A DNA stretch of 64,000 nt, taken from positions 62,001 through 126,000 of the forward strand of contig DJSW01000029.1 in assembly GCA_002439085.1 (NCBI GenBank). Direction: 5' to 3'. Made by a program: the position numbers and the translations under genes. This document shows, piece by piece, positions 33,471 to 42,343 of this stretch. Below the pieces are notes generated by a model. It did not search any database. It saw nothing but the letters and a program-made list of their open reading frames with translations, and was not told the DNA's origin. Numbering within the stretch: the first letter of the stretch is position 1; every line of letters starts with the position of its first letter. The DNA comes from Alphaproteobacteria bacterium UBA6324. GTDB taxonomy: Bacteria > Pseudomonadota > Alphaproteobacteria > CAAGCB01 > CAG-977.

Positions 33471-35222
33471 TCAATCCTTAAAAAAGACTTTCAATTCGTC
33501 AAAAGCGGTTGATTGAATCATCAAAACCAGCACATCGGGCTTGGCGGACAAAACTTTGTTTTTCGTCATCGTTTCCGTTTTTCCGGTTTCCTTGACCGCC
33601 GATGCAAAACTGTACGACAAAATCGGTGCCATCTGGTTGACATGCGACGTTCCCAACAAATACAAACGGTGCTTGCCGTCGCGGTTTTTATAATAGACGA
33701 AATCGGGATACGATTTGGTGATTTCGACCCTGTCCGGCCGTTTGTATTCGTAAAACGGGTACGGCGCGGACAGACGCTGACATTCGTCGTCATCCATGAC
33801 CATCAACGCGACGCACGACCGCGTCATCCGTTTCCACCCGTCGCCGCCCGCATTGCGGATGTCGGGACGCAAAACAACGTTGAAATCATTTTCGGTCAAA
33901 ACTGGAATGTCAGGAAAATCGCGCCTGATCCGTTCCATCAACAGCCGGTAGGTGAAAAAAGTCCCGTATTCGGTATAGTGGTGGTCGTTTTTATACGCGA
34001 CGGGATATTTCGCGTTTGCCGCCGCTTCGATCAATTCCCGCTTCGGATAAACGAAATCGACGCCCGTCCTTTGCCCCAGCCGTTTCAGCCAATCGTCAAA
34101 CGCGGCCGTGTCCCGCGGCGTGCCACGTCCCAGTTTGTCGAACAAAACGTCTTCCTTGACGGGCAGGATGACGACATACATTTTGATGCCGTTCCGCTTC
34201 GCCCATTTGCGCAGATTGATGAATTTTCCGACAAACCATGAAAAGCGTCTATTTAAAAAGCCGAGGTATTCCGGATCGTTCGCTTTCAAATCGGGCTGGC
34301 GGAAAATATAGCCGTCCCGCCCGATAAAGGCCTTGGACGTTTTTAACCGAAAACGCAGCAGTTTTTGCACCGCGTGGCGCGCCTGCAACGTTTGCAGCCG
34401 GCCGAAAAAACGGTCGTTGAACCAGAATTCAAAATATTTGCCGAACGACGGTTTGACTGCGCCCTGACCGTATCGGCCGCTCAGTAGCAGTTCCGGCCAA
34501 GCGACCAGCCGCCTGTTTTCCAGCTTTGATTCCACGCGCCGGTCGATATGCGAAGCGGGCACGCACAACATTGCGAACAATGTGATTAAAAACAGCAGCT
34601 CGCCCGTTTTTCCGCGTTGCGCCAACCGTCCGGCGAACGGCCCAAAAGCCCCGCCGAACCGCCATCCGGCCATCGCGCCGACCGCCGCGATTGTCAAAAG
34701 CACCCACCAGCAAATGTCCGAACCGGCGGGCAAATGTCGGCGGTGTTCAAATTCTATCACCGACCTGTCCCCTTTTTTCATCGAAAACCGGTATTTCAGC
34801 GGATCGATATAGCTGGCCGCCTGCTTTTCCTCAAACTCTCTTTCGCCATCCAGATAAAAATTCCTGAAATCGACGTTCAGACGCCGCCCTTTCTTTTTCG
34901 GACCGGAAAAAATGACCGTCGGCGAAACTTTTCTGTCCGTTTCGACGACGATCCGCGCTTTGGAGTAAGTCAGGTTCGTTTTCAATGCGAAACGGAAACA
35001 ATCGTTTCCGTCAACAACACGGTAGGGCGGATTTTTTTTGAATGCCGCCCCTTTGACGGACAGCACTTTGACACTGTGCATCCGTTTTTTCGGCACACAG
35101 AACAGGAAATCGCCGTTCCGGTCGGTCAGCGATTCGGCGGCGTTGTTCATCAAATACAGCCGCCGGCCGCAGACGATCGCGGCGAAAGCGAAAAATATCG
35201 CAAAGAACACGCGGCTTTTCAT
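33471..35222 (-). CDS. AlgJ/AlgX-like SGNH acetyltransferase with a large N-terminal extension
   Basis: A 583-residue protein; the ATG at 35222 has GGAGGAGGGGG just upstream. Residues 1-~170 are an N-terminal membrane segment and a periplasmic beta-rich domain, followed by a second hydrophobic stretch (172-222). The C-terminal ~350 residues are SGNH/AlgJ-like: FIGRDGYIFRQPD, NDHHYTEYG (Asp413-x-His415) and LLGTSHVNQM (Ser526) fit the Asp-His...Ser catalytic layout of AlgJ/AlgX. It probably acetylates a polysaccharide using acyl groups supplied by the MBOAT partner. The two-TM N-terminal module is not standard for AlgJ. Confidence 0.8.
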   Translation of the reverse strand: MKSRVFFAIFFAFAAIVCGRRLYLMNNAAESLTDRNGDFLFCVPKKRMHSVKVLSVKGAAFKKNPPYRVVDGNDCFRFALKTNLTYSKARIVVETDRKVSPTVIFSGPKKKGRRLNVDFRNFYLDGEREFEEKQAASYIDPLKYRFSMKKGDRSVIEFEHRRHLPAGSDICWWVLLTIAAVGAMAGWRFGGAFGPFAGRLAQRGKTGELLFLITLFAMLCVPASHIDRRVESKLENRRLVAWPELLLSGRYGQGAVKPSFGKYFEFWFNDRFFGRLQTLQARHAVQKLLRFRLKTSKAFIGRDGYIFRQPDLKANDPEYLGFLNRRFSWFVGKFINLRKWAKRNGIKMYVVILPVKEDVLFDKLGRGTPRDTAAFDDWLKRLGQRTGVDFVYPKRELIEAAANAKYPVAYKNDHHYTEYGTFFTYRLLMERIRRDFPDIPVLTENDFNVVLRPDIRNAGGDGWKRMTRSCVALMVMDDDECQRLSAPYPFYEYKRPDRVEITKSYPDFVYYKNRDGKHRLYLLGTSHVNQMAPILSYSFASAVKETGKTETMTKNKVLSAKPDVLVLMIQSTAFDELKVFFKD

Positions 35223-35248
35223 TCCCCCTCCTCCGGCGCAAAAGCGCG

Positions 35249-37030
35249 TCACACGGCCAAGGCCAGATCCTCGATCACGAACTGGGCGGCGCCTTCGCCG
35301 CGGAACGTGTCCGGACGGATGTACCCCGCCGCGTGGAACAGCGTCCCTTTGGCGTTCAAGAGCGACGTGCCGACAATCGAATCCGCCGCACGAAAAGCGA
35401 TCGCGCGGATGCGGCTTTTCCCGTTGCGGCCGACAAACGTGCACGAAACGTGCCCCGACCCGACGATCCGCGCCCCCGAAACCGCCACGTCGGGCAAAGC
35501 GAAACGGGGTTCCGGATTGCCTTCGCCGAACGGTTCCATGGCGCTCAGCGTTTCCAGCAGGCCGGACGAAACGGCGCCGACATCAATGACGGAATCAATC
35601 GTGAAATCCGCCGCCTGCCGAACCGCCGAACCGTGCGTTTTGAAATAATCGACCAAAAACGCCTTGAACTCATCCGCCCTGTCGGCGTTCAGCGAAAATC
35701 CGGCCGCCATCGCGTGACCGCCGCCGGCCGTCAAAATCCCTTTTTCCTTCGCCGCCAAAACGGCCGCGCCCAAATCGGCACCCGCGACGGAACGCCCCGA
35801 CCCGCGCAGCTCGTCCCCGACCCGCGCCATGACCAAAGCCGGCAGATTGTACCGTTCTTTCAGCCGGCCGGCGATGATGCCGATCACGCCGGCGTGCCAA
35901 TCGTTGCCGGAAACGAAAACGACGCCGTCGTGTTCCGGCCTGCTTTCGACCTGCGCGATCGCCTGTTTATAGATGTTTTCGCACATTTGCCGGCGCACGG
36001 TGTTCAGCTCTTCCAACTTTTGCGCGATGTCGGCGGCCTCCGCCTCGTCCGCGGCGCACAACAGCTTCATGCCCAGCGACGCGTTGCCGATCCGCCCGCA
36101 CGCGTTCAGGCGTGGCCCCAACACGAACCCCAGATGATAGGCTGTCGGCTTTTCCTTGATGTTCGCCAGATCGGCCAAAACGCACAGCCCTTTGTTGCGC
36201 CGCTGCGCCATGGCGGCCAGCCCCGATTTGACAAACAGGCGGTTCAGCCCGCGCAAAGCGACCACGTCGCAAACCGTCCCCAGCGCGACCAGATCCAGCG
36301 CGTTCATCAAATTCGGCTCCGGCCTGTCGGGGGTGTAAAAACCCTTTTCCCGCAACAGCCGGTTGACCGCGACCAGCGTCATGAAAACGACGCCGACGGC
36401 CGCCATTTGACGGCACGGGTTGTCAACGGGTTCGTCCAGCCGTTTCGGATTGACGACGGCCGTAACGTCTGGCAAAACGACATCGGGTTCGTGGTGGTCG
36501 ATAACGATCACATCCACGCCCTGCCGCATCAAAAACGCCAGCGGATCAAACGCCGTCGTGCCGCAATCGACCGTAACAACCAACTTCACCCCCGCATCGA
36601 CGAATTCGCGCATTGCCTTTTCACCGGGGCCGTACCCTTCTTCGCGTTCGGGGATTCTGGTCGCGACATCGGCGCCGACCTTTTTCAAAAATCGGGTCAT
36701 CAGCGCGCCGGATGTCGCGCCGTCCACGTCGTAATCGCCGAAAACGCCGATCTTTTCACCGTTCATAACGGCTTTGGCAATGCGTTCGGCCGCCTTTTCC
36801 ATATCGCGCAGGATGTACGGATCGGGCAGATGATTGCGAAAAGACGGCGACAGAAAAAACGAAACGTTTTCCGGCGCGACATGACGTCCGGCCAGCAATC
36901 GCGCCACGATTTCCGGCACGGCCGCCGCGCGGGCGACGGATTCAACCGCGTCCTGCGACACGTCGCCCGCCGCCCAAAATTGAGAGGTCAGCGAATTTTC
37001 AACCCCTAAAACCGCCGTCCGTTCCGCCAT
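35249..37030 (-). CDS. recJ: Single-stranded-DNA-specific exonuclease RecJ
   Basis: A 593-residue 5'-3' exonuclease used in recombination and repair. DHH motifs: GVFGDYDVDGATSGALM, VTVDCGTTA, VIVIDHHEP; then the DHHA1 region GSGRSVAGADLG and GGGHAMAAGFSL, and a C-terminal OB-like domain. I use the ATG at 37030 (MAERTAVLG), 1 nt after hom's stop; an earlier in-frame start lies inside hom. Confidence 0.95.
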   Translation of the reverse strand: MAERTAVLGVENSLTSQFWAAGDVSQDAVESVARAAAVPEIVARLLAGRHVAPENVSFFLSPSFRNHLPDPYILRDMEKAAERIAKAVMNGEKIGVFGDYDVDGATSGALMTRFLKKVGADVATRIPEREEGYGPGEKAMREFVDAGVKLVVTVDCGTTAFDPLAFLMRQGVDVIVIDHHEPDVVLPDVTAVVNPKRLDEPVDNPCRQMAAVGVVFMTLVAVNRLLREKGFYTPDRPEPNLMNALDLVALGTVCDVVALRGLNRLFVKSGLAAMAQRRNKGLCVLADLANIKEKPTAYHLGFVLGPRLNACGRIGNASLGMKLLCAADEAEAADIAQKLEELNTVRRQMCENIYKQAIAQVESRPEHDGVVFVSGNDWHAGVIGIIAGRLKERYNLPALVMARVGDELRGSGRSVAGADLGAAVLAAKEKGILTAGGGHAMAAGFSLNADRADEFKAFLVDYFKTHGSAVRQAADFTIDSVIDVGAVSSGLLETLSAMEPFGEGNPEPRFALPDVAVSGARIVGSGHVSCTFVGRNGKSRIRAIAFRAADSIVGTSLLNAKGTLFHAAGYIRPDTFRGEGAAQFVIEDLALAV

Positions 37031-37031
37031 G

Positions 37032-38327
37032 TCACAACCGTTCAATTCTGATCATGCACGGTTTGCCCGAAACGCACGGCAACCGTTCGATTTCCGACAA
37101 AGCCGCCGTCACCGCGCTTTCTTTCGACCGATGGAACGTCATGATCAGCGGCACCGTCCCGTCCGGACGGCGTCCGCGCTGGATCATCGACGCGATCGAC
37201 ACGCCGTTAACGCCCAAAACGCGGGCGATGTCGGCCACCACCCCCGGACGGTCGTCCACCTCGAACCGGACATAGTATTCGCCGACGCGTTCCGACAGGG
37301 GGACGACATCAACCGGCCGCACCTCTTTGTTCGCGACGTTCAGCAAAGGCAGCCCGCGGTGCATCGCCGCGTCCGCGATGTCGGCCACCACCGCCGACGC
37401 CGTGGGGCGTTCGCCCGCGCCACGCCCGACAAACATGGTGTGGCCGATGAAATCGCCCTCAACGACGACGGCGTTGAACACGCCGTCCACATGGGCGATT
37501 TCCGCCGTTTGCGGGATCATGCACGGATAGACGTTCAGCGAAACGCCGCCGTCGCACCGCCGCCCGACGCCCAACAGCTTGATTCTGAAACCCAATTCCT
37601 CGGCGAAAGCGATGTCCGTGTCGGCGACGGAACGGATGCCCTCGACGCTCAACGCCGCCAGATCGACCGGCATTCCGAACGCCAAAGCCCCAAGGATGCA
37701 CGTTTTGTGCGCCGTGTCGATCCCGTCGATGTCAAAGCTGGGATCCGCCTCGGCATACCCCAGTTTCTGCGCGTCCGCCAAAACGTCGCCGAACGGCCGC
37801 CCCGTTTCGCGCATCACCGTCAGGATGTAATTGCACGTCCCGTTCAAAATGCCGTAGATTTCGGAAATCCGGTTGCCGACCAACCCTTCGCGCAACGATT
37901 TAATGATCGGAATGCCGCCGGCGACCGCCGCCTCGTACCCGAAAAAGACGCCGCGTTCCTCCGCCAGACGCGCCAATTCGTTGCCGTGATGCGCGATCAT
38001 CGCTTTGTTCGCCGTGACGAAACTTTTGCCGCACCCCAACGCCGACCGGCACAGATCATACGCGATCCCGTCCGCCCCGCCGATCAGTTCGATCACCACG
38101 TCGGCGCCCGTTTTTTCAACCATTTCCCGCGCATCCGTGTAAAAGGCGGTCGTTTCCGGCACGCCCAAAGCCCGCGCGCGATCCGGATTCAAATCGGCCA
38201 CGGCGGCCAGTTCGATCGGCCGGCCGCACCTTTTTTTCAAAACATCCTTTTGTTCCAGCAGCAGCTTGACAACACCGCCGCCGACGGTTCCCAATCCGGC
38301 CAAAGCGACCTTGAACGCATCCGACAT
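37032..38327 (-). CDS. hom: Homoserine dehydrogenase
   Basis: A 431-residue NAD(P)-dependent enzyme of Thr/Met synthesis. ALAGLGTVGGGVV is the nucleotide-binding loop, GILNGTCNYIL and GYAEADPSFDIDGIDTAHK are the catalytic-domain motifs (Lys after DTAH), and a C-terminal ACT domain starts at YYVRFEVDDRPGVVADIARVLG. I use the ATG at 38327 (MSDAFKVALAG). Upstream, a 9-bp motif (ATTCCACCT on the plus strand) is repeated three times and supplies a GGTGGAAT-type ribosome site. Confidence 0.95.
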   Translation of the reverse strand: MSDAFKVALAGLGTVGGGVVKLLLEQKDVLKKRCGRPIELAAVADLNPDRARALGVPETTAFYTDAREMVEKTGADVVIELIGGADGIAYDLCRSALGCGKSFVTANKAMIAHHGNELARLAEERGVFFGYEAAVAGGIPIIKSLREGLVGNRISEIYGILNGTCNYILTVMRETGRPFGDVLADAQKLGYAEADPSFDIDGIDTAHKTCILGALAFGMPVDLAALSVEGIRSVADTDIAFAEELGFRIKLLGVGRRCDGGVSLNVYPCMIPQTAEIAHVDGVFNAVVVEGDFIGHTMFVGRGAGERPTASAVVADIADAAMHRGLPLLNVANKEVRPVDVVPLSERVGEYYVRFEVDDRPGVVADIARVLGVNGVSIASMIQRGRRPDGTVPLIMTFHRSKESAVTAALSEIERLPCVSGKPCMIRIERL

Positions 38328-38328
38328 A

Positions 38329-38354
38329 TTCCACCTATTCCACCTATTCCACAA
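38329..38354. repeat. Triple 9-bp tandem repeat at the hom ribosome site
   Basis: ATTCCACCT occurs in tandem (two full and one near-complete copy) and overlaps the last codons of the lipoprotein gene and the hom Shine-Dalgarno region. Slippage here would change the number of ribosome-site-like motifs. Confidence 0.7.
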
Positions 38355-39234
38355 TAAACACATCAACCGAAGATTCGGATTCCTCCGCCGCGGGCGGAAT
38401 CAAAACAAAGCCGTTTTCGCTTTCCGTTTGCGCCGGCGGCGTCAAAACGGGCGCGGCCTCTTTTTCCGGCGGCGTCAGAACGAACGTTTCCGGTTCGGGT
38501 TCCGGCCACGTCAGCATCGGCGCGGGCGCGGGTTCAACCAGCGGTTCGTCAGCGACGACGGGACGCGACGGCTGCGGCATCGGCAAAGTGACCGGCACGG
38601 CGGCCGCGTCGTTTTTCGGCACGGGTTCGACGGCGGACGCAGGTTCAACCGCGGGTTCGGATTTGGACGGCGTCAGCGGAACAATTTCCGGCATCGGCGT
38701 TTGCGCCGTTTGCGGCTGTTCCGCCCGCTCCTCGCGTTTTTCCGCCGCGACGACCTCGACCATTTCGACCTGCGCGGGTTTGGGCGCGATGATTTCGGCC
38801 AGCATCTCGTCATCGGACATGGCGGCCAAACCGTCCTTTTCCTGCTCTTTCAATTCCAGCGGGCGCACGACATCGGCTGCGCGGCGTTTCGCTCCGCCGT
38901 ACACGATTCCGGAATCCGGCGCGTTCAACCCCTTGCGCAGGGCGATTTTCTCTTTCGATCCGAAACGGCCGGCGTGTTCGTACATTTTATCCGTTTCGGC
39001 CGGCGCCCGATAATCCCCCTTGTTCACCGTCGCGGCGGAAACGTTCACGTCCAGCATTTCATCCACCGTCCGCCCCGGTCTGTCGTCGGGCGTCACGGGA
39101 ACCATGTCCGGTTCCGGCGCGGCGAAACTGTCGTCATAACCGAAAAGTTCCGCGTCGTTCGCGGACGAACACGCGCCCAGCATCAAAAGGCAAAGCCCGA
39201 AAACCGTTTTGGAAAACGTCGAAAAATGCGCCAT
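38344..39234 (-). CDS. Pro/Glu-rich lipoprotein of unknown function
   Basis: A 296-residue protein with a lipobox signal (TVFGLCLLMLGACSS). I use the ATG at 39234; an upstream in-frame extension lacks support. The mature part begins with an acidic region and then becomes Pro/Glu/Ala/Val-rich with repeats like VLTPPEKE, VLTPPAQTE and VLIPPAAEE. This composition suits a flexible envelope spacer that reaches across the periplasm. It is 17 nt upstream of hom and likely cotranscribed, with no evident functional link. Confidence 0.65.
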   Translation of the reverse strand: MAHFSTFSKTVFGLCLLMLGACSSANDAELFGYDDSFAAPEPDMVPVTPDDRPGRTVDEMLDVNVSAATVNKGDYRAPAETDKMYEHAGRFGSKEKIALRKGLNAPDSGIVYGGAKRRAADVVRPLELKEQEKDGLAAMSDDEMLAEIIAPKPAQVEMVEVVAAEKREERAEQPQTAQTPMPEIVPLTPSKSEPAVEPASAVEPVPKNDAAAVPVTLPMPQPSRPVVADEPLVEPAPAPMLTWPEPEPETFVLTPPEKEAAPVLTPPAQTESENGFVLIPPAAEESESSVDVFIVE

Positions 39235-39384
39235 ATCCCCCACTCCGCATAAAAAAAACAACGGATTCATATTACAGGGGCGCGCCTGAAATCGCAAGCA
39301 GACTTTGGAAAACAGTTTTTCAGAAAAAACAGCGCGGCGTTTTCGCAAAATCCGGCGCAGACAAAGCCTTTGAAAAAAAAGTTG

Positions 39385-39433
39385 TGGACAAACTGGACAA
39401 ATTGTTGACAACCGCCGCCGGACAAGGTATTCT
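39385..39433 (+). promoter_or_regulatory. Sigma70-type promoter of the adenosine deaminase gene with repeated GGACAA elements
   Basis: TTGACA (39405-39410), 17-nt spacer, TATTCT (39428-39433), 67 nt before the ATG at 39501. Upstream, TGGACAA occurs at 39385 and 39394 and TTGACAA at 39405, about one helical turn apart, which could be a regulator site. Confidence 0.75.
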
Positions 39434-39500
39434 ACCGGATTAAGAAGATTATAAGTGTAACGATAACTAGAGAGTCGCTAAAGGCTCCGGAAGGTGGAAA

Positions 39501-40772
39501 ATGACACAGGAATTCAATACGGCGGATATGCCCAAGGCAACCCTGCATGAACATATCGAAGGAACCGTCACGCCCGAAATGGCGGAAAAACTGGCGCAGC
39601 GTCATCATGTCAAGCTGCCCGAAAATTTCGTGATGAAGGACGGCGAATATAACAAAAGCGATTTCCCGAACGGTCGGTACGCGTATGACGAAAGCGATTT
39701 CTGGGCTTTCATCAACACCTACGACACCGTGGCCGATTTGATGCGCACGCCGCAAGACTATTACGACGTGACAAAGGATTACCTGTCCAAAAACGCGGCC
39801 GAGGGCGGCGTTTACGCGGAATTGATCGTTTCCCCCATGCACATGGCGACCGAAGTCAACCCCGAAACGGGCAAGGCCGAGCTGTCCGCCCCGCGCTATC
39901 ACGCCATGCTGGACGCGATGACCCGCGCCGTTGACGAAGTCAAAGAGGAAACCGGACTGGAAACCCGTTTCATTGCGACGGGCGTGCGCAATCTGGGTGC
40001 TGAAAACGTGACCGAAGTCGCCAAATTCGTGCGCGACAACCCGCATCCGCTGGTGACGGGATTCGGCATCGCGGGCAACGAACGCGCCGGCGAATTCAAA
40101 GATTTTGCCGAAGCTTTGTCGATCGCCAAATCGGCCGGATTGAAACTGGCCGTCCACGCCGGCGAAATCCGCGGCCCCGAAAGCATCCGCGACGCCGTCA
40201 ATCTGGGCGCGTCCCGCATCGGCCACGGCGTTTCCGCGCCGCAAGACCCCGCTTTGGTCAAGGAATTGGCGGAAAAGAACATCATGGTCGAGGTCTGCCC
40301 GACATCCAACCGCATTTTGGTCACGGATTTGAAAGGCGATCTGGCGAACCATCCGGCGCGCAAACTGTACGACGCGGGCGTTCGCATTTCCATCAACCCC
40401 GACGACGGCGGCATTTTCGGCACCCGCACGGGCAAGGAACACCGCATCAGCGCGAAGGAATTCGGATTTTCCAAGGCCGAAATGTTGGACATCACGCTGT
40501 GCGCGGTTGAAAATTCGTTCGCCGACGTGAAAACCCGCAAACAAATCAAGGAAAACGTCTATAAAACCATGACGGCCGACGACCGCAAGGAAATGAAAGA
40601 ACTGGCCGACAACGCGAAAAATCCGTACCTGAAACAACGTTTGGAAACCCGCGTTGTTGAAAGCGAAAAGGTCGCCAAGAAAATGGAAATCCAGCAGCGG
40701 CGCACCAAAACGATGAACGCGATGCGCGCGTCCCGCATGGCTTTGTTTGCCAAACAGGCGCACAACCGTTGA
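39501..40772 (+). CDS. add: Adenosine deaminase
   Basis: A 423-residue metal-dependent deaminase (adenosine to inosine; deoxyadenosine also likely). MPKATLHEHIEGT has the first metal HxH (His16/18), LKLAVHAGE the third His and catalytic Glu, ASRIGHGV the next His, and ISINPDDGGIFG the Asp pair (usually SINTDDP). The C-terminal ~60 residues are Lys/Arg-rich and longer than usual for the family. A GGAAGGTGG ribosome site precedes the ATG. It has its own promoter and terminator, so it is a monocistronic unit. Confidence 0.9.
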   Translation: MTQEFNTADMPKATLHEHIEGTVTPEMAEKLAQRHHVKLPENFVMKDGEYNKSDFPNGRYAYDESDFWAFINTYDTVADLMRTPQDYYDVTKDYLSKNAAEGGVYAELIVSPMHMATEVNPETGKAELSAPRYHAMLDAMTRAVDEVKEETGLETRFIATGVRNLGAENVTEVAKFVRDNPHPLVTGFGIAGNERAGEFKDFAEALSIAKSAGLKLAVHAGEIRGPESIRDAVNLGASRIGHGVSAPQDPALVKELAEKNIMVEVCPTSNRILVTDLKGDLANHPARKLYDAGVRISINPDDGGIFGTRTGKEHRISAKEFGFSKAEMLDITLCAVENSFADVKTRKQIKENVYKTMTADDRKEMKELADNAKNPYLKQRLETRVVESEKVAKKMEIQQRRTKTMNAMRASRMALFAKQAHNR

Positions 40773-40793
40773 TTCCTTAAACGCAAAAGACAA

Positions 40794-40827
40794 CCCCTTG
40801 ACCGTCACGGTCAAGGGGCTTTTTTTT
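40794..40827 (+). terminator. Terminator of the adenosine deaminase gene
   Basis: Perfect 11-bp stem CCCCTTGACCG / CGGTCAAGGGG (40794-40804, 40808-40818), loop TCA, then eight T. Confidence 0.93.
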
Positions 40828-40844
40828 ATCACGCGGCGCGCGGT

Positions 40845-41795
40845 TTATTGCCCATCCGCCCGTTGTTCCCGTCCGCCCGTTTGCCCGTCCGCGGCCGGCG
40901 TGTATTCCAACGGCGGTTCGCCGGCGTGACGTTCCACCCAGATGTCGATGTATTTGTGGATCAGCTTTTCCACTTCCTCTTTGTTTTTAAAGCGTTCGTT
41001 GAATTTCTGCGCGAACACGCCTTTGTACGGACGACACGGCGACATTTTGGAAAACGCCATAAAGTATTTGATGTGGCGCAAAACCTTTTTGCCGAAATGC
41101 AGTTTGTCTTTGACCTGAAAACGCTTGGCTTCCGCGTCGGCGGCGTAAGGGCTGGTGATCATGAAATCGGCGTCGCCGGACAACAACATTTTAAACGCTT
41201 CCCGCGGCCCGTCCACGACGACCAGCTTCGTATCCGTCGGCAATAATCCGCGAATCAGCGGTTCAACCTCTTCTTCGCGCCGGACGACGCCTTTCAGTCC
41301 TTTCAATTCGGAAACGTCCTGCACGTCGATCGGTTTCGTTTTTCGGGAAACGGCGATGAACGGATTGCCGAAATAGGCGGGATAGATGTAATCCTGCCCC
41401 GACTTGCCTTCATCCACATAATAGCTGGAAAACAGCAGATCGACCTTGCCGTGCAAAACGCTGCGCTGCGCGTCGTTGAACGTATCGAACGCCAATTCCC
41501 TGACATGAATGACATTGATGTCTTTCAGCGCCTGTTTCAGCGGATCGAGAACAAATCCGTGATAAGCGTAACGTTCGCCGCCCGTGTCCCGCAAAAAGGT
41601 TTGATCCAGTTCCGCCCACGAAAACGGCGGATAATCCTTGAATCCGGCGATCCGGAAATCCTGCCCGTTGTTGCTGGCACCGCAATCGTCAACCGGATAC
41701 GGGCTGCGTTTTTTAACGGCGGGCGCGGCGGCGGCCGTTTGCGCGGCGAAAAGGGCGGCGGCCAGAATCGTCAGAAAAATCCGTGTTTTTTTCAT
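40845..41795 (-). CDS. Family-3 extracellular solute-binding protein (orphan)
   Basis: A 316-residue protein with a signal peptide (IFLTILAAALFAAQTAAAA). I prefer the ATG at 41795, which has GAGG 9 nt upstream; the ATG at 41804 is too close to that site. FRIAGFKDYPPFSW, YHGFVLDPLKQALKD, LLFSSYYVDEGKSG and GDADFMITSPYAADAEAKRF follow the SBP_bac_3 fold used for amino acids and other small ligands. No permease or ATPase is adjacent, so it may be a sensor-type or unlinked component. The tail is Gly/Asp/Gln-rich. Confidence 0.8.
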   Translation of the reverse strand: MKKTRIFLTILAAALFAAQTAAAAPAVKKRSPYPVDDCGASNNGQDFRIAGFKDYPPFSWAELDQTFLRDTGGERYAYHGFVLDPLKQALKDINVIHVRELAFDTFNDAQRSVLHGKVDLLFSSYYVDEGKSGQDYIYPAYFGNPFIAVSRKTKPIDVQDVSELKGLKGVVRREEEVEPLIRGLLPTDTKLVVVDGPREAFKMLLSGDADFMITSPYAADAEAKRFQVKDKLHFGKKVLRHIKYFMAFSKMSPCRPYKGVFAQKFNERFKNKEEVEKLIHKYIDIWVERHAGEPPLEYTPAADGQTGGREQRADGQ

Positions 41796-41880
41796 GTGTT
41801 TCATCCTCGTTTTATGAAAAACGCGTTGTCGGGTTCAACGCATCCTTAATCTTTTCATTTCTATAATCTAGCAAAGTTTT

Positions 41881-41909
41881 TTGATTTTTAACACACTTTA
41901 GGTTATCCT
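41881..41909 (+). promoter_or_regulatory. Candidate promoter of flaF
   Basis: TTGATT (41881-41886), 17-nt spacer, TATCCT (41904-41909), 30 nt before the flaF ATG. It is sigma70-like, not a sigma28 or sigma54 flagellar promoter. Confidence 0.55.
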
Positions 41910-41938
41910 GATTCTGTTTTTTCCAAGGAGCGTCCCGC

Positions 41939-42343
41939 ATGAACACCAACCCGTATATGACCACCGAATCCTCCGCCATGCCGCAAAATGAATTGGAAGC
42001 CCGCGCACTGATCCGCACGGCGTCGCGCCTGAACGGCATCAAGGAACGCTGGCCCGTTCCCGCCGCCGAATTGAACGAAGCGTTGGATTTGAACCGGAAG
42101 CTGTGGACGATTTTGGTGACGGGCGCAACCGAAGAATCCAACCCTCTGCCCGTTGAAATCAAGCAGAACATTTTTAATCTGGCGCATTTCATTTTCAAAC
42201 ACACGTTCGCCGTCATGGCAAAACCCGAAGCCAAATCGCTGGACATCCTGATCAACATCAACATGAACATCGCCCGCGGGCTGAACGAACAGAGTCTGCG
42301 CCGCGCCCAACAGGCCGAATCCGCCGCCCCCGCGCAGGGTTAA
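41939..42343 (+). CDS. flaF: Flagellar biosynthesis regulator FlaF
   Basis: A 134-residue protein. PQNELEARALIRTASRLNGIK, EALDLNRKLWTILVTGATEESNPLP and EIKQNIFNLAHFIFKHTF ... LDILININMNIARGLN match the FlaF family, alphaproteobacterial proteins that promote flagellin secretion and translation opposite FlbT. AAGGAGCG lies 8 nt upstream of the ATG. It stands alone here with no flagellin or flbT, and its stop overlaps the convergent DUF5131 gene by 4 nt. Confidence 0.9.
   Translation: MNTNPYMTTESSAMPQNELEARALIRTASRLNGIKERWPVPAAELNEALDLNRKLWTILVTGATEESNPLPVEIKQNIFNLAHFIFKHTFAVMAKPEAKSLDILININMNIARGLNEQSLRRAQQAESAAPAQG

Noticed and set aside
35333..38357. Two long plus-strand open frames (558 and 442 codons)
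   Set aside because: Antisense to recJ and hom, which have unmistakable motifs.
39235..39411. Upstream extension of the Pro-rich lipoprotein
   Set aside because: The Met at 39234 gives a standard lipobox signal; the extension is Cys/Arg-rich and would span the promoter region of the neighbouring gene.
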